12,116 bases of DNA from Armatimonadota bacterium (GTDB lineage: Bacteria; Armatimonadota; Chthonomonadetes; Chthonomonadales; Chthonomonadaceae): NCBI GenBank assembly GCA_026392135.1, contig JAPLCR010000044.1:1-12116 (forward strand), in the 5' to 3' direction. Below are positions 1 to 6,574 of the stretch, piece by piece. The notes beneath the pieces were generated by a model. The model had not been told where the DNA came from, ran no database searches, and saw only the letters and a list, made by a program, of their open reading frames with translations. The translations under genes and the position numbers were made by a program. Every line of letters begins with the position of its first letter. Within the stretch, counting starts at the first letter, position 1.

Positions 1-1256
1 ATGAGATTAAGACCGAGCACGATGTTCCCGACAACCGCCTCTACTATCTCGCCATTCCTCCCAGCTTCTGCCGCCTTGTTGTTGAAAAATTGGGAGCGCA
101 TAACTTAGTATCGCCTACTGACAAACAGGGAGAAGGCTGGACGCGCCTCATTGTAGAAAAGCCGTTCGGGCGTGACCTCATTTCAGCACAAGACCTGAAC
201 GCCCACATTCACAAGGTGTTTCAAGAGGAGCAGATCTATCGTATAGACCACTACCTTGGAAAAGAGACTGTCCAGAACCTCATGGCGTTTCGCTTCGCGA
301 ACAGCATTATCGAACCAATATGGAACCTGCGCTATGTAGACCATGCTCAGATAACAGCGGCGGAGACGCTTGGCGTAGAGCATAGGGGAAGCTACTATGA
401 AGAGGCAGGGTGCTTGCGCGATATGTTTCAGAACCACCTGCTTCAAATTCTCGCGATTATTGGAATGGAGCCGCCTGTGCGTTACGGGGGCAGTAGTGTG
501 CGAGACCGTAAGGCGGATATGCTTCGCTCTATTGTGCCTATCAACCCCGAAAATTTGGTGGATATAGCGGTGCGCGGACAGTATGGCGCGGGTGTGGTAG
601 ATGGCGTAACTGTTCCTGGTTATCGGGAAGAAAAAGGGGTTAACCCTAAATCCAATGTCGAAACGTTTGTCGGGCTGAAGCTGTTTGTAGACAACTGGCG
701 TTGGTCGGAGGTTCCTTTCTATCTTCGTTCGGGCAAGCATATGCACACGAAAGTCACGGAAATAGTGATACAGTTCAAGCGGGTTCCCCATATGTTCTTT
801 CAACTCTCTCAGGAAGATGTGATGGAGCCAAACCAGATGATTATTCGTATTGCGCCCGATGAGGGAATATCTCTGCGTTTCGGCGCGAAAGTACCGGGTC
901 CCTCTATGCGTCTTCGCCCCGTACAGATGAACTTTAGCTATGCGGAGACATTCAACGTTCAGCCCGCCACCGCCTACGAGACCCTTCTGCTGGATGCAAT
1001 GGAGGGTGATGCGACTCTCTTTAATCGCAACGACGCAGTAGAGCTGGCATGGGATGTGCTAGAGCCTCTTCTCGAAATCTGGTCAGCCACACGCCCTTTC
1101 AATCCCTTCCCAAACTACGCCGCAGGTTCGTGGGGACCTGCTACGGCAGATCAACTCATGCTTAAAGATGGGAGAAGCTGGCGCAATCCCTCTAGTGCCC
1201 CCCTTCTCTCTCGCGTGAACCTTGAAAATGGACACAACAACGGAAGCTACGCCTAA
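1..1256 (+). CDS. zwf: Glucose-6-phosphate dehydrogenase, 5'-truncated by the window edge
   Basis: This cytosolic enzyme oxidises glucose 6-phosphate to 6-phosphogluconolactone, making NADPH at the head of the oxidative pentose phosphate pathway. The frame is open from base 3, about 417 residues are visible, and the family is usually near 490-510, so roughly 80-90 N-terminal residues with the coenzyme-binding GxxGxL motif lie outside. Seen directly: a PPS-F-VVE segment just before base 90, the EKPFGRD motif (about bases 160-180), the substrate-binding signature RIDHYLGKE (about 240-267), the RDMFQNHLLQ segment with the catalytic His (about 417-447), and NWRWSEVPFYLRSGK near 693-737. All expected catalytic motifs are intact. 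An internal TTG at 90 is not the start, because family-conserved sequence continues upstream of it. The stop codon directly abuts the next ATG, so the downstream RDD gene is probably co-translated. No opcA, pgl or gnd gene is visible in the window. Confidence 0.96.
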   Translation, partial: EIKTEHDVPDNRLYYLAIPPSFCRLVVEKLGAHNLVSPTDKQGEGWTRLIVEKPFGRDLISAQDLNAHIHKVFQEEQIYRIDHYLGKETVQNLMAFRFANSIIEPIWNLRYVDHAQITAAETLGVEHRGSYYEEAGCLRDMFQNHLLQILAIIGMEPPVRYGGSSVRDRKADMLRSIVPINPENLVDIAVRGQYGAGVVDGVTVPGYREEKGVNPKSNVETFVGLKLFVDNWRWSEVPFYLRSGKHMHTKVTEIVIQFKRVPHMFFQLSQEDVMEPNQMIIRIAPDEGISLRFGAKVPGPSMRLRPVQMNFSYAETFNVQPATAYETLLLDAMEGDATLFNRNDAVELAWDVLEPLLEIWSATRPFNPFPNYAAGSWGPATADQLMLKDGRSWRNPSSAPLLSRVNLENGHNNGSYA

Positions 1257-2048
1257 ATGAGCCGTCTCATCACCGTCACCACACCTGAAAATATCGTCGT
1301 CACCTATCAGGCAGCGGGGATAGCCTCTCGCTTCCTCGCGACGGTGATAGACCTCTTTTTGCAACTACTGCTCATTATGTTTTTTTCGAGTTTTATGAAT
1401 CTTGTAGGGGCAAGCGGACTTGGATTAGGGGATTTTGCATCGGCACTCGGAATCGTATTGGTGTGGGTAACAATGTTTGGCTACGCCCTCATTTTTGAGG
1501 CACTCTGGTCAGGACGCACTCCGGGGAAAAAGATAATGGGGCTACGCGTGCTACGAGATGGAGGCTACCCACTGAATTTCCTTTCAAGTGCAGTACGTAA
1601 TTTGCTCCGTATTGTGGACTTCGGGTTGATTCCTTTAGGTGCAGCTCCTCTTGTGCTTTTTGGAGTTCCAGGGCTAATCTCTATCTTTTTTAGTCCTACT
1701 TATAAGCGTATTGGCGACTATCTTGCGGGAACGATTGTAGTTTTAGAAGAGAACTCCTCTCCGCTTGGAAAGTCCACACTCTCTGTTCTTACCCTACAAG
1801 CCTCCTACTTCCTGCCGTATCTTCGTAATACCGACAGGGTCACCCTTGAAGAGTATGCGACGATACGGCGTTTTGTCGCACGTCGGTGTGATCTGGAGAT
1901 CATTGTACAGGCGAGTTTGGGAGAGCGGTTAGCGCGTCCTTTGATGGAGAAGTTGGAGATACAAGCCCCGATACACGTTCAGCTTCAGTATGCGGACTTT
2001 CTGGAAGCCCTTGAACGCCGCTACGCGGAAGAGAATCGGCTGTTCTGA
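1257..2048 (+). CDS. RDD family integral membrane protein
   Basis: The 263-residue protein has the RDD-family layout. An Arg at residue 25 and Asp at 32 sit at the start of a first membrane helix (about 26-50). A second helix lies at about 60-82, followed by the conserved TPGKKIMGLRV segment (88-98). A long hydrophobic stretch at about 122-146 and the closing RIGDYLAGTIVV motif (151-162) complete the domain. A roughly 100-residue soluble tail, rich in charged residues and probably helical, follows (163-263) and is not part of the core domain. RDD proteins are poorly characterised; some are implicated in ion transport or compatible-solute stress responses, so the substrate here is unknown. The ATG begins on the base after the zwf stop and has no good Shine-Dalgarno site, only a weak GGAAG about 12 bases upstream, which suggests reinitiation after zwf translation. 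The family call is firm; the function is open. Confidence 0.88.
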   Translation: MSRLITVTTPENIVVTYQAAGIASRFLATVIDLFLQLLLIMFFSSFMNLVGASGLGLGDFASALGIVLVWVTMFGYALIFEALWSGRTPGKKIMGLRVLRDGGYPLNFLSSAVRNLLRIVDFGLIPLGAAPLVLFGVPGLISIFFSPTYKRIGDYLAGTIVVLEENSSPLGKSTLSVLTLQASYFLPYLRNTDRVTLEEYATIRRFVARRCDLEIIVQASLGERLARPLMEKLEIQAPIHVQLQYADFLEALERRYAEENRLF

Positions 2049-2072
2049 TGGTACTGTTTAGGAGGCGATAAG

Positions 2073-2822
2073 ATGAGGAGTATCAGAGTCGTCGGAGTGT
2101 GCCTAATAGCATTTGCCACTGTATGCCCTGCCTCTGCCCAAACGACGGCGGAGAAGCGGCAAGCCCTCGCGCGAGTGCGTCGCGTTTTGGTAGTTCCCTC
2201 GTTCTTCGGAACACCTACCCTTCTTGGCGAAGACCCCAACGATAAGAGCAAGAAGCCCCCTCCGCAAAAGCGCACTGAGGAGCAGCGTCAACAGTGGGCA
2301 ACCTATCGCGAAATCCTTCATAAACTAGAGAAAAAGGCGGCGAAGCTTCTTCCTGAACGACTAGGGAAGCGCACAACTTGGGAAGTCGTTTCTGCGGAAG
2401 AGGCTGAGGATGCGCTCAAAGCCCTCACGCTCACCCCACCTCAGATTCTCATGAATAGGGGGTATCTCAAGGGGAACAAGTTTCCATCTGCCGACAAAGA
2501 GAGTGTTGTTAAGCTCGTGAGACAGGCAAAAGTGGATGCTCTGCTTTTGAATGTGCTGGACGAGCCTTTGAAATTTGCGGGGGGGTACGCGAGTGATGGC
2601 TTTAACCTCTTTCGTGAGAGTCCGTACGTCCGCCTACGCGGGAGCTTTATTGTGGTGATGGCGGATGGAGGTACGGTACTCTCAGAGGTGATGACGGTAG
2701 TTCACCCGTATTCAAAGCGGGGCAAGCGCGAATATCTTCTTACGGACTGGGAAGAGGCAGAGGAAAAACTCTTCGAGAACTTTATGGACGAACTCAACCG
2801 CTACACCTCTCCTCGCCCTTAG
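2073..2822 (+). CDS. Exported protein of unknown function
   Basis: I do not recognise a named family for this 249-residue protein. It starts with a clear signal peptide (basic MRSIR, hydrophobic core about 6-18, cleavage likely at ASA|Q, residues 20-23). No convincing lipobox is present, so it is probably periplasmic rather than a lipoprotein. After a VRRVLVVPSFFGT strand comes a Lys/Pro/Gln-rich segment (about 55-75) that is probably an exposed linker or helix. The pattern of a VLVVP strand, a long helix, a WEVVSAEEAEDAL segment and a VDALLLNVLDE strand recalls the alternating alpha/beta architecture of envelope proteins such as CsgG or GNA1162-like proteins, but this is inference from pattern only. 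The ATG has a near-perfect AGGAGG (2060-2065) with a 7-base spacer. It lies 24 bases after the RDD gene and is followed by a terminator, so it is likely the last gene of the zwf transcript. Confidence 0.8.
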   Translation: MRSIRVVGVCLIAFATVCPASAQTTAEKRQALARVRRVLVVPSFFGTPTLLGEDPNDKSKKPPPQKRTEEQRQQWATYREILHKLEKKAAKLLPERLGKRTTWEVVSAEEAEDALKALTLTPPQILMNRGYLKGNKFPSADKESVVKLVRQAKVDALLLNVLDEPLKFAGGYASDGFNLFRESPYVRLRGSFIVVMADGGTVLSEVMTVVHPYSKRGKREYLLTDWEEAEEKLFENFMDELNRYTSPRP

Positions 2823-2884
2823 CAGGAGGCATTTTCGCCTACTCTCCACACCGCTCTGAAGCCCTTACTCCTCCCCTCAAGGCA

Positions 2885-2919
2885 CCCTCTTCCCAAGCTT
2901 GGAAGAGGGGCGTTTCTTT
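2885..2919 (+). terminator. Rho-independent terminator after the exported-protein gene
   Basis: A perfect 9-base-pair stem (CCCTCTTCC at 2885-2893 and GGAAGAGGG at 2901-2909) encloses a 7-base loop. It is followed by GCGTTTCTTT, a moderately T-rich tail. It lies about 60 bases after the stop codon and separates the zwf-RDD unit from the dehydrogenase genes. Confidence 0.8.
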
Positions 2920-3098
2920 AAAGATAGGGTAAGTTGTTTTGTCTTTTTGAATGAGATGAGCACTCGGTGTGCTGTACTACTATGTTTATACGCCTTTGAA
3001 AAGTAGGCATTCGGCGAGGTGTAAGGGGCGGTTATGTGGAAATCAGGGTATTCTATAGTATCAAACACGAGAAGCCTTTCCATGACGGGAGGGGGTAC

Positions 3099-3103
3099 AG
3101 GAG
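3099..3103 (+). promoter_or_regulatory. Ribosome binding site supporting a TTG start
   Basis: AGGAG lies 10 bases before an in-frame TTG at 3114 but 22 bases before the ATG at 3126. The spacing favours the TTG as the start of the first dehydrogenase. The protein would then begin four residues before the family-typical MRAAVY. Confidence 0.5.
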
Positions 3104-3113
3104 TTCTGTTGAG

Positions 3114-4175
3114 TTGAGTCAAACCATGCGCGCCGCCGTCTATCGGGGTATCAATCAGGTGCAGATAGAGAACGTAGAGGTTCCAGTGCTTCTGCACGGC
3201 GAGGTGTTGCTTAGAGTATACGCCTGCGGTGTTTGCGGAACGGACCTGAAAAAAATTCATTTTGGGCTTGTGCCTCCGCCACGTATCTTCGGACATGAGA
3301 CTGCGGGTGTCCTCGTCGCAGTAGGCAAGGGAGTAGATACATGGCGCGTAGGAGAGCGCGTTCTTGTAAACCACCACGTTCCTTGCCTCCGCCAGGACTG
3401 CTTCTACTGTCAGCGGCGCGTATTCGCACAGTGTCCCGTCTATAAACGCACAGGAGCAACCGCTGGGTTTGAACCGAGCGGGGGCGGTTTTGCAGAGTAT
3501 GTGCGCGTGATGGACTGGTGCGTGGACGGCGGGATGGAGCGTATTCCCGACGGCGTGAGTTTTGAGGAGGCGAGTTTTGTCGAACCGTTGAACACCTGCC
3601 TCAAGGGAGTCGAACTGGCAGATATTCGGCAGGGCGATACGGTTTTCGTGATTGGGCAGGGCCCCATTGGGCTACTCTTTACGCAGTTAGCGAAGCTGGC
3701 AGGAGCGAGCGTTGTCGTGACAGACCGCTTTGCTTATCGGCGCGAGTTGGCGGTAGAGTTGGGGGCGGACTTCGCTTTCGACCCAGACGATGCACAACTT
3801 TCGCCTACTACTCAAGATCTCTCGAAGGGGCGCGGCGCAGATGTCGCCATTGTCGCCGTTCCAAGTACGTCGGTGGTTCCCCAGGCGTTCGAGGCAATTC
3901 GTCCGGGCGGCAAGGTTCTCCTGTTCGCTCAAACTCGTATGAATGACCTGATGCAGGTGGATGCCGGGGCGATTTGTATGCAGGAAAAGTCGCTGATTGG
4001 CTCCTACAGTAGCGATATTCTCCTGCAAAAACGTGCGGCGGAACTCATTTTTTCGCGTCAAGTGCGTGTGCGCGAACTCATCTCTCACCGCTTTCCACTG
4101 GAAGGTATTCAGGAGGCAATTGAGTACGCCTCCCACCCTCGCGACAACTCGCTCAAAATTATGGTGAACCCGTGA
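3114..4175 (+). CDS. Zinc-dependent medium-chain alcohol/polyol dehydrogenase, NAD-type
   Basis: This is a cytosolic oxidoreductase of the sorbitol/threonine dehydrogenase branch, expected to interconvert a secondary alcohol and its ketone. With the TTG at 3114 as residue 1, the catalytic zinc motif GVCGTD puts the ligand Cys at 41, and GHE gives His 61 and Glu 62. The structural-zinc cysteines are at 91, 96, 99 and 107. The PLN segment after FVE (about 155-160) carries a conserved Glu. The Rossmann motif GQGPIG starts at 181, and the second strand ends in Asp 204, the usual sign of NAD preference. The cysteine spacing C-x4-C-x2-C-x7-C differs from the usual x2-x2-x7 by two extra residues. 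Start choice: the frame is open from 3036, but homologous sequence starts near MRAAVY (ATG at 3126), and the only good Shine-Dalgarno site fits TTG 3114. The stop overlaps the next dehydrogenase by four bases, so the two are translationally coupled. The substrate cannot be read from the sequence. Confidence 0.9.
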   Translation: MSQTMRAAVYRGINQVQIENVEVPVLLHGEVLLRVYACGVCGTDLKKIHFGLVPPPRIFGHETAGVLVAVGKGVDTWRVGERVLVNHHVPCLRQDCFYCQRRVFAQCPVYKRTGATAGFEPSGGGFAEYVRVMDWCVDGGMERIPDGVSFEEASFVEPLNTCLKGVELADIRQGDTVFVIGQGPIGLLFTQLAKLAGASVVVTDRFAYRRELAVELGADFAFDPDDAQLSPTTQDLSKGRGADVAIVAVPSTSVVPQAFEAIRPGGKVLLFAQTRMNDLMQVDAGAICMQEKSLIGSYSSDILLQKRAAELIFSRQVRVRELISHRFPLEGIQEAIEYASHPRDNSLKIMVNP

Positions 4176-5236
4176 CGAACCGTAAACGCATGACGGCGGC
4201 AGTCCTCTACGGTAAGGAGGACGTACGCATTGAAGAGGTGGTTATCCCTGCTATTCGTCCCGGTGAAGTGCGTCTGCGCGTCGGCGCGGCTCTGACGTGC
4301 GGAACGGATGTCAAGGTCTTTCGGCGAGGCTATCATGCAAAGATGATAAAGCCCCCTGCGGTTTTTGGTCATGAGTTTGCGGGTGTCATTGAGGCGATAG
4401 GCGAAGGGGTGAGCGCGTGCCAGATAGGGCAGCGCGTGGTGGCGGCGAACTCTGCGCCTTGCGAAGAGTGCTTCTACTGTACGAGAAGCCTGCCTCAACT
4501 GTGCGAAGACCTACTTTTCTTGAATGGCTCTTATGCCGAAACCATCACGATACCTGCTCGTATCGTTGCCCAAAATATGTACGCTCTTCCCGACTCTCTG
4601 CCCTTTGAACACGCCGCCCTCACAGAGCCTCTTGCGTGTGTGGTGCGCGGTATGGAGGAGGTTCCGATCCAACGCGGCGAGACTGTTATCGTGTTGGGGA
4701 CAGGTCCCATCGGGCTGATGTTTATTAGGCTGTGCGCTGAGGCGGGGGCGCGTGTTCTGGCGGTGGGGCGGCGTAGCGAACGCCTACGGATTGCACAGCA
4801 GTTTGGCGCTACGGAGACCTTCGATGCACGCGAAACGCCCGATATAGTGGAGGCACTGAAGGCTAGAACGGAAGGGAAGCGCGGCGCGGACAAAGTCATT
4901 GAAGCGGTAGGAACCCCTGCCGCGTGGGAGACAGCGATTGCTATGGCGCGAAAAGCGGCGACGGTGAGCCTCTTCGGGGGCTGTCCTGCCAACACTGCCG
5001 TCAATGTAGATACGCATCGCATCCACTATGAGGAGTTGACGCTCAAGGGAACTTTCCACCACACGCCAAGCACCTTTAGTAAAGCACTTAAACTAATAGC
5101 GGACGGCACGGTTCCCGCCGAACCCTTCCTGCAACATAGAGCCTTACTGCAAGAGCTTCCGGATATTCTCGCCTCTTTTGCACAGGGCACAATGCCCGCG
5201 ATAAAGGTGGTGGTTGTACCCCCGCAACGCGCCTAA
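4172..5236 (+). CDS. Zinc-dependent medium-chain dehydrogenase, NADP-like signature
   Basis: This is a second enzyme of the same superfamily, 354 residues from a GTG that overlaps the previous stop (GTGA, 4172-4175). Catalytic zinc ligands are Cys 43 (LTCGTD) and His 67/Glu 68 (GHEFAG). The structural zinc site is canonical: Cys 97, 100, 103 and 111. A TEPL motif carries Glu 152. The nucleotide-binding GTGPIG starts at 176. Strand two ends in Gly-Arg-Arg (199-201) instead of an Asp, which in this superfamily usually means NADP(H) is preferred. An in-frame ATG at 4190 (MTAAVLYG) is an equally family-like start; neither codon has a clear Shine-Dalgarno site, and the overlap argues for coupling from the GTG. 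The enzyme closely resembles its neighbour in fold but is clearly divergent, so this is not a recent duplication. The pair probably acts on related substrates in polyol, sugar or sugar-acid metabolism; the reaction is unassigned. Confidence 0.9.
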   Translation: MTNRKRMTAAVLYGKEDVRIEEVVIPAIRPGEVRLRVGAALTCGTDVKVFRRGYHAKMIKPPAVFGHEFAGVIEAIGEGVSACQIGQRVVAANSAPCEECFYCTRSLPQLCEDLLFLNGSYAETITIPARIVAQNMYALPDSLPFEHAALTEPLACVVRGMEEVPIQRGETVIVLGTGPIGLMFIRLCAEAGARVLAVGRRSERLRIAQQFGATETFDARETPDIVEALKARTEGKRGADKVIEAVGTPAAWETAIAMARKAATVSLFGGCPANTAVNVDTHRIHYEELTLKGTFHHTPSTFSKALKLIADGTVPAEPFLQHRALLQELPDILASFAQGTMPAIKVVVVPPQRA

Positions 5237-5244
5237 GAGAGGGG

Positions 5245-5274
5245 TTGCGTCTACTGTAGACTTTCGGTTATAAT
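5245..5274 (+). promoter_or_regulatory. Sigma70-type promoter of the nucleotidyltransferase module
   Basis: A consensus -10 box TATAAT (5269-5274) stands 18 bases after a weak -35 element, TTGCGT (5245-5250). Transcription would start near 5281 and give a leader of about 30 bases. This is the clearest promoter in the window and makes the module beginning at 5311 independent of the dehydrogenase genes. Confidence 0.65.
5249..5261. promoter_or_regulatory. Candidate operator: 13-base perfect palindrome in the promoter spacer
   Basis: GTCTAC-T-GTAGAC is a perfect inverted repeat with a one-base centre. It overlaps the end of the -35 element and the spacer of the promoter at 5245-5274. A protein bound here would block RNA polymerase. 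The position is typical of autoregulated operons, and the neighbouring small protein is one possible ligand. The dyad is seen in the sequence; the regulatory role is inferred. Confidence 0.45.
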
Positions 5275-5310
5275 GAGTTTAGTTATGCCCGCTAAAGAGG
5301 AGGTGCATCT

Positions 5311-5514
5311 ATGGAAAACACAAAAGATAGACCAGAAGAGCAAGAGCCACATCCTTCCGGCGAGGAGCCGCTACTGCCAACCTACAGCGAGGACGGCGAG
5401 GACTTGACGCTGATACGCCTTATGCTCTCGCTGACACCTATTGAACGCTTGCGTACTGTGCAACGACGCGCCAACTCTATCCAGAGGTTACGAAATGCCC
5501 GAAAAACGGTTTGA
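5311..5514 (+). CDS. Small acidic/helical protein paired with a nucleotidyltransferase (antitoxin-like)
   Basis: This 67-residue protein has an excellent AGGAGG site (5298-5303, 7-base spacer) under its own promoter. Residues 1-31 are acidic, Pro-rich and probably disordered. Residues 32-63 (DLTLIRLMLSLTPIERL onward, ending QRLRNA) form a basic, probably helical segment. From memory, small proteins with this LTPxERL-type segment often sit immediately upstream of AbiEii-like nucleotidyltransferase genes; this should be checked. Its stop lies 20 bases inside the next gene (start 5495), a coupling common in toxin-antitoxin pairs. It could be an antitoxin, an adaptor or a DNA-binding autoregulator. 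No classical helix-turn-helix, AbrB or ribbon-helix-helix motif can be recognised by eye. Coding status is well supported by the ribosome binding site, promoter and overlap; the function is inferred from context. Confidence 0.72.
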   Translation: MENTKDRPEEQEPHPSGEEPLLPTYSEDGEDLTLIRLMLSLTPIERLRTVQRRANSIQRLRNARKTV

Positions 5515-5989
5515 CTTTGAAGCGATTGTGAAAATCCTGTTGCGGAATAACGTGGACTTTATCGTTGTCGGCGGGATATGCGCCGCTCTGCACGGCTCTG
5601 ATACCCCAACGCAAGATATGGACATAGTTCAATCCCGCGACCCTGACAACCTAAAACGCCTTGAAAATGCGCTGAGTGAACTGGGAGCCTACTACCGTGA
5701 GCATACCAATAAGCGGCTTATACCAAAAGCGGAGCGCATGACCACAGGAGGACATCACCTACTCAATACAGCCTTTGGTCCTGTAGATGTTCTCGGCGCG
5801 ATTGCAAATCAACGAGACTACCCTGCACTGCTACCCCATACTATTGAGATAGAGCTGGAAGAAGATGTGCGATTTCGCACTCTTGACCTTTCGACTCTCA
5901 TTCTTACGAAGCAGGAGACAGGGCGCGAGAAGGATAGGCGAATGCTTCCGATACTACTGCGGATTCAGGAAGAGATTGAGAGGAGATAG
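5495..5989 (+). CDS. Nucleotidyltransferase, AbiEii/DUF6036-like
   Basis: This 164-residue protein has the minimal DNA polymerase beta-type nucleotidyltransferase core. VGG (residues 25-27) is the nucleotide-binding loop, HG follows at 33-34, and T-Q-D-M-D supplies the catalytic pair Asp 41 and Asp 43. FGPVDVLG supplies the third acidic residue, Asp 98. A C-terminal TKQETGREKD segment (about 138-147) is typical of the family. All catalytic residues are present, so it is probably active, transferring a nucleotide to RNA or protein. Relatives include AbiEii/MenT-type toxins of abortive-infection systems. I chose the ATG at 5495 because it has AGAGG (5483-5487) with a 7-base spacer and begins just before the conserved domain; an upstream TTG at 5441 adds residues of no family character. 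It overlaps the small upstream gene by 20 bases and is followed 4 bases later by the acetyltransferase start. Toxin function is inferred, not shown. Confidence 0.86.
   Translation: MPEKRFDFEAIVKILLRNNVDFIVVGGICAALHGSDTPTQDMDIVQSRDPDNLKRLENALSELGAYYREHTNKRLIPKAERMTTGGHHLLNTAFGPVDVLGAIANQRDYPALLPHTIEIELEEDVRFRTLDLSTLILTKQETGREKDRRMLPILLRIQEEIERR
5981..5985 (+). promoter_or_regulatory. Ribosome binding site deciding the TTG start of the acetyltransferase
   Basis: AGGAG lies inside the end of the nucleotidyltransferase gene, 8 bases before the TTG at 5994. The longer reading from 5865 lies wholly in the nucleotidyltransferase coding region and its residues do not look like the GNAT family, so the TTG is the best start. 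Confidence 0.6.
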
Positions 5990-5993
5990 CCTC

Positions 5994-6554
5994 TTGCAAT
6001 CCGATATCTCTACACTCGCTCTACGGTCGTTTCGCTATCCGCAAGATGCGGACGCGCTGACAAAACTGGACACTTCGTTCACGACGGAGCGTATCTATCA
6101 TCCTGTATACGGCGCGTTGTCGTTTCAGTTGCGCGAAGAGCCTGTAACCCCTCCCCTCTCTAAACGCTACCCTTTAGAGGTTGAGAATCCCGCCGAACGT
6201 GCAGTGTGGGACTACGCTGTTATCGCGGAAGAGGCTGGGGAGACTGTGGGCTTTGTCGCCGCGCAGTATACAGAGTGGAATCGCCGCGTGATTCTCTGGC
6301 ATCTCTACGTTGCGCCATCACGCAGGCGCAAAGGAGTTGGTGCGAGACTTCTAGGGACAGTGGAGTCTTACGCGCACTCTGTTCAGGCGCGGCATCTCTG
6401 GCTTGAAACGCAAAATACCAACTACCCCGCCGTTCAGTTTTACCAACGCGCTGGTTTCGCCTTCTGCGGCTTCGACTCAAGCCTCTACGACCGGAGCGGT
6501 TTTGAGCAGGAGGAGACAGCCCTCTTTTTTATGCGCCCCATGAATTCAGGATAA
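5994..6554 (+). CDS. GNAT family N-acetyltransferase, streptothricin-acetyltransferase-like
   Basis: The 186-residue product transfers an acetyl group from acetyl-CoA to an amine. Motif A is clear: LWHLYVAPSRRRKGVGARLL (about 101-120), with the R-x-x-G-x-G acetyl-CoA pyrophosphate loop at 111-116. Motif B follows: LETQNTN (137-143) then AVQFYQRAGF (146-155). The LETQ-x-N plus FY-x-x-x-GF arrangement, and the C-terminal LY-...-E-x-ALFF pattern, match the streptothricin acetyltransferase branch. The N-terminal part, with LDTSFTTERIY (about 25-35), is typical of a bacterial subgroup of unknown substrate. The start is TTG at 5994, supported by AGGAG with 8-base spacing, four bases after the nucleotidyltransferase stop. 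It is therefore the third gene of that operon. It may detoxify an aminoglycoside-like compound or modify a protein or tRNA-bound substrate; the sequence does not decide. Confidence 0.87.
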   Translation: MQSDISTLALRSFRYPQDADALTKLDTSFTTERIYHPVYGALSFQLREEPVTPPLSKRYPLEVENPAERAVWDYAVIAEEAGETVGFVAAQYTEWNRRVILWHLYVAPSRRRKGVGARLLGTVESYAHSVQARHLWLETQNTNYPAVQFYQRAGFAFCGFDSSLYDRSGFEQEETALFFMRPMNSG

Positions 6555-6574
6555 CTCTTGGAGGTTGATAGTTT

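Larger units (their letters stand above)
2823..3113 (+). other. Intergenic region between the exported-protein gene and the dehydrogenase pair
   Basis: These roughly 290 bases hold the terminator described separately and then the leader of the dehydrogenase genes. A small inverted repeat, AGCAC-TCGGT-GTGCT, lies at 2959-2973, just upstream of an A/T-rich stretch (TACTAT at 2978-2983, TTTATA at 2985-2990) that could contain a promoter -10 box. I see no well-spaced -35 partner, so a promoter is only suspected. The dehydrogenase frame is open back to a GTG at 3036, but the extra residues look unlike the family's N-terminus and are probably untranslated leader. No other gene is visible here. Confidence 0.5.

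Noticed and set aside
183..803. Long minus-strand open frame of 206 codons opposite zwf
   Set aside because: It lies wholly within the strongly conserved glucose-6-phosphate dehydrogenase gene, shows no recognisable domain and has low-complexity His/Arg-rich composition typical of an antisense shadow.
2959..2973. Short inverted repeat AGCAC-TCGGT-GTGCT as an operator
   Set aside because: Five-base arms are expected often by chance, and no convincing promoter was found beside it. It is mentioned only in the intergenic entry.
3036..3113. Longer N-terminus for the first dehydrogenase from a GTG at 3036
   Set aside because: The added 26 residues precede the normal family start and look like translated leader. 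A better Shine-Dalgarno site serves the TTG at 3114.
3687..4136. Minus-strand open frame of 149 codons opposite the first dehydrogenase
   Set aside because: It is antisense to a well-supported dehydrogenase gene and has no family features.
3114..5236. Tandem dehydrogenases as a recent gene duplication
   Set aside because: The two proteins share only superfamily motifs and differ in zinc-loop spacing, cofactor signature and most other residues.
5865..5993. Longer N-terminus for the acetyltransferase from an ATG at 5865
   Set aside because: The extra residues lie inside the nucleotidyltransferase gene, are Arg/Cys-rich and unlike GNAT proteins. The TTG at 5994 has a properly spaced AGGAG.
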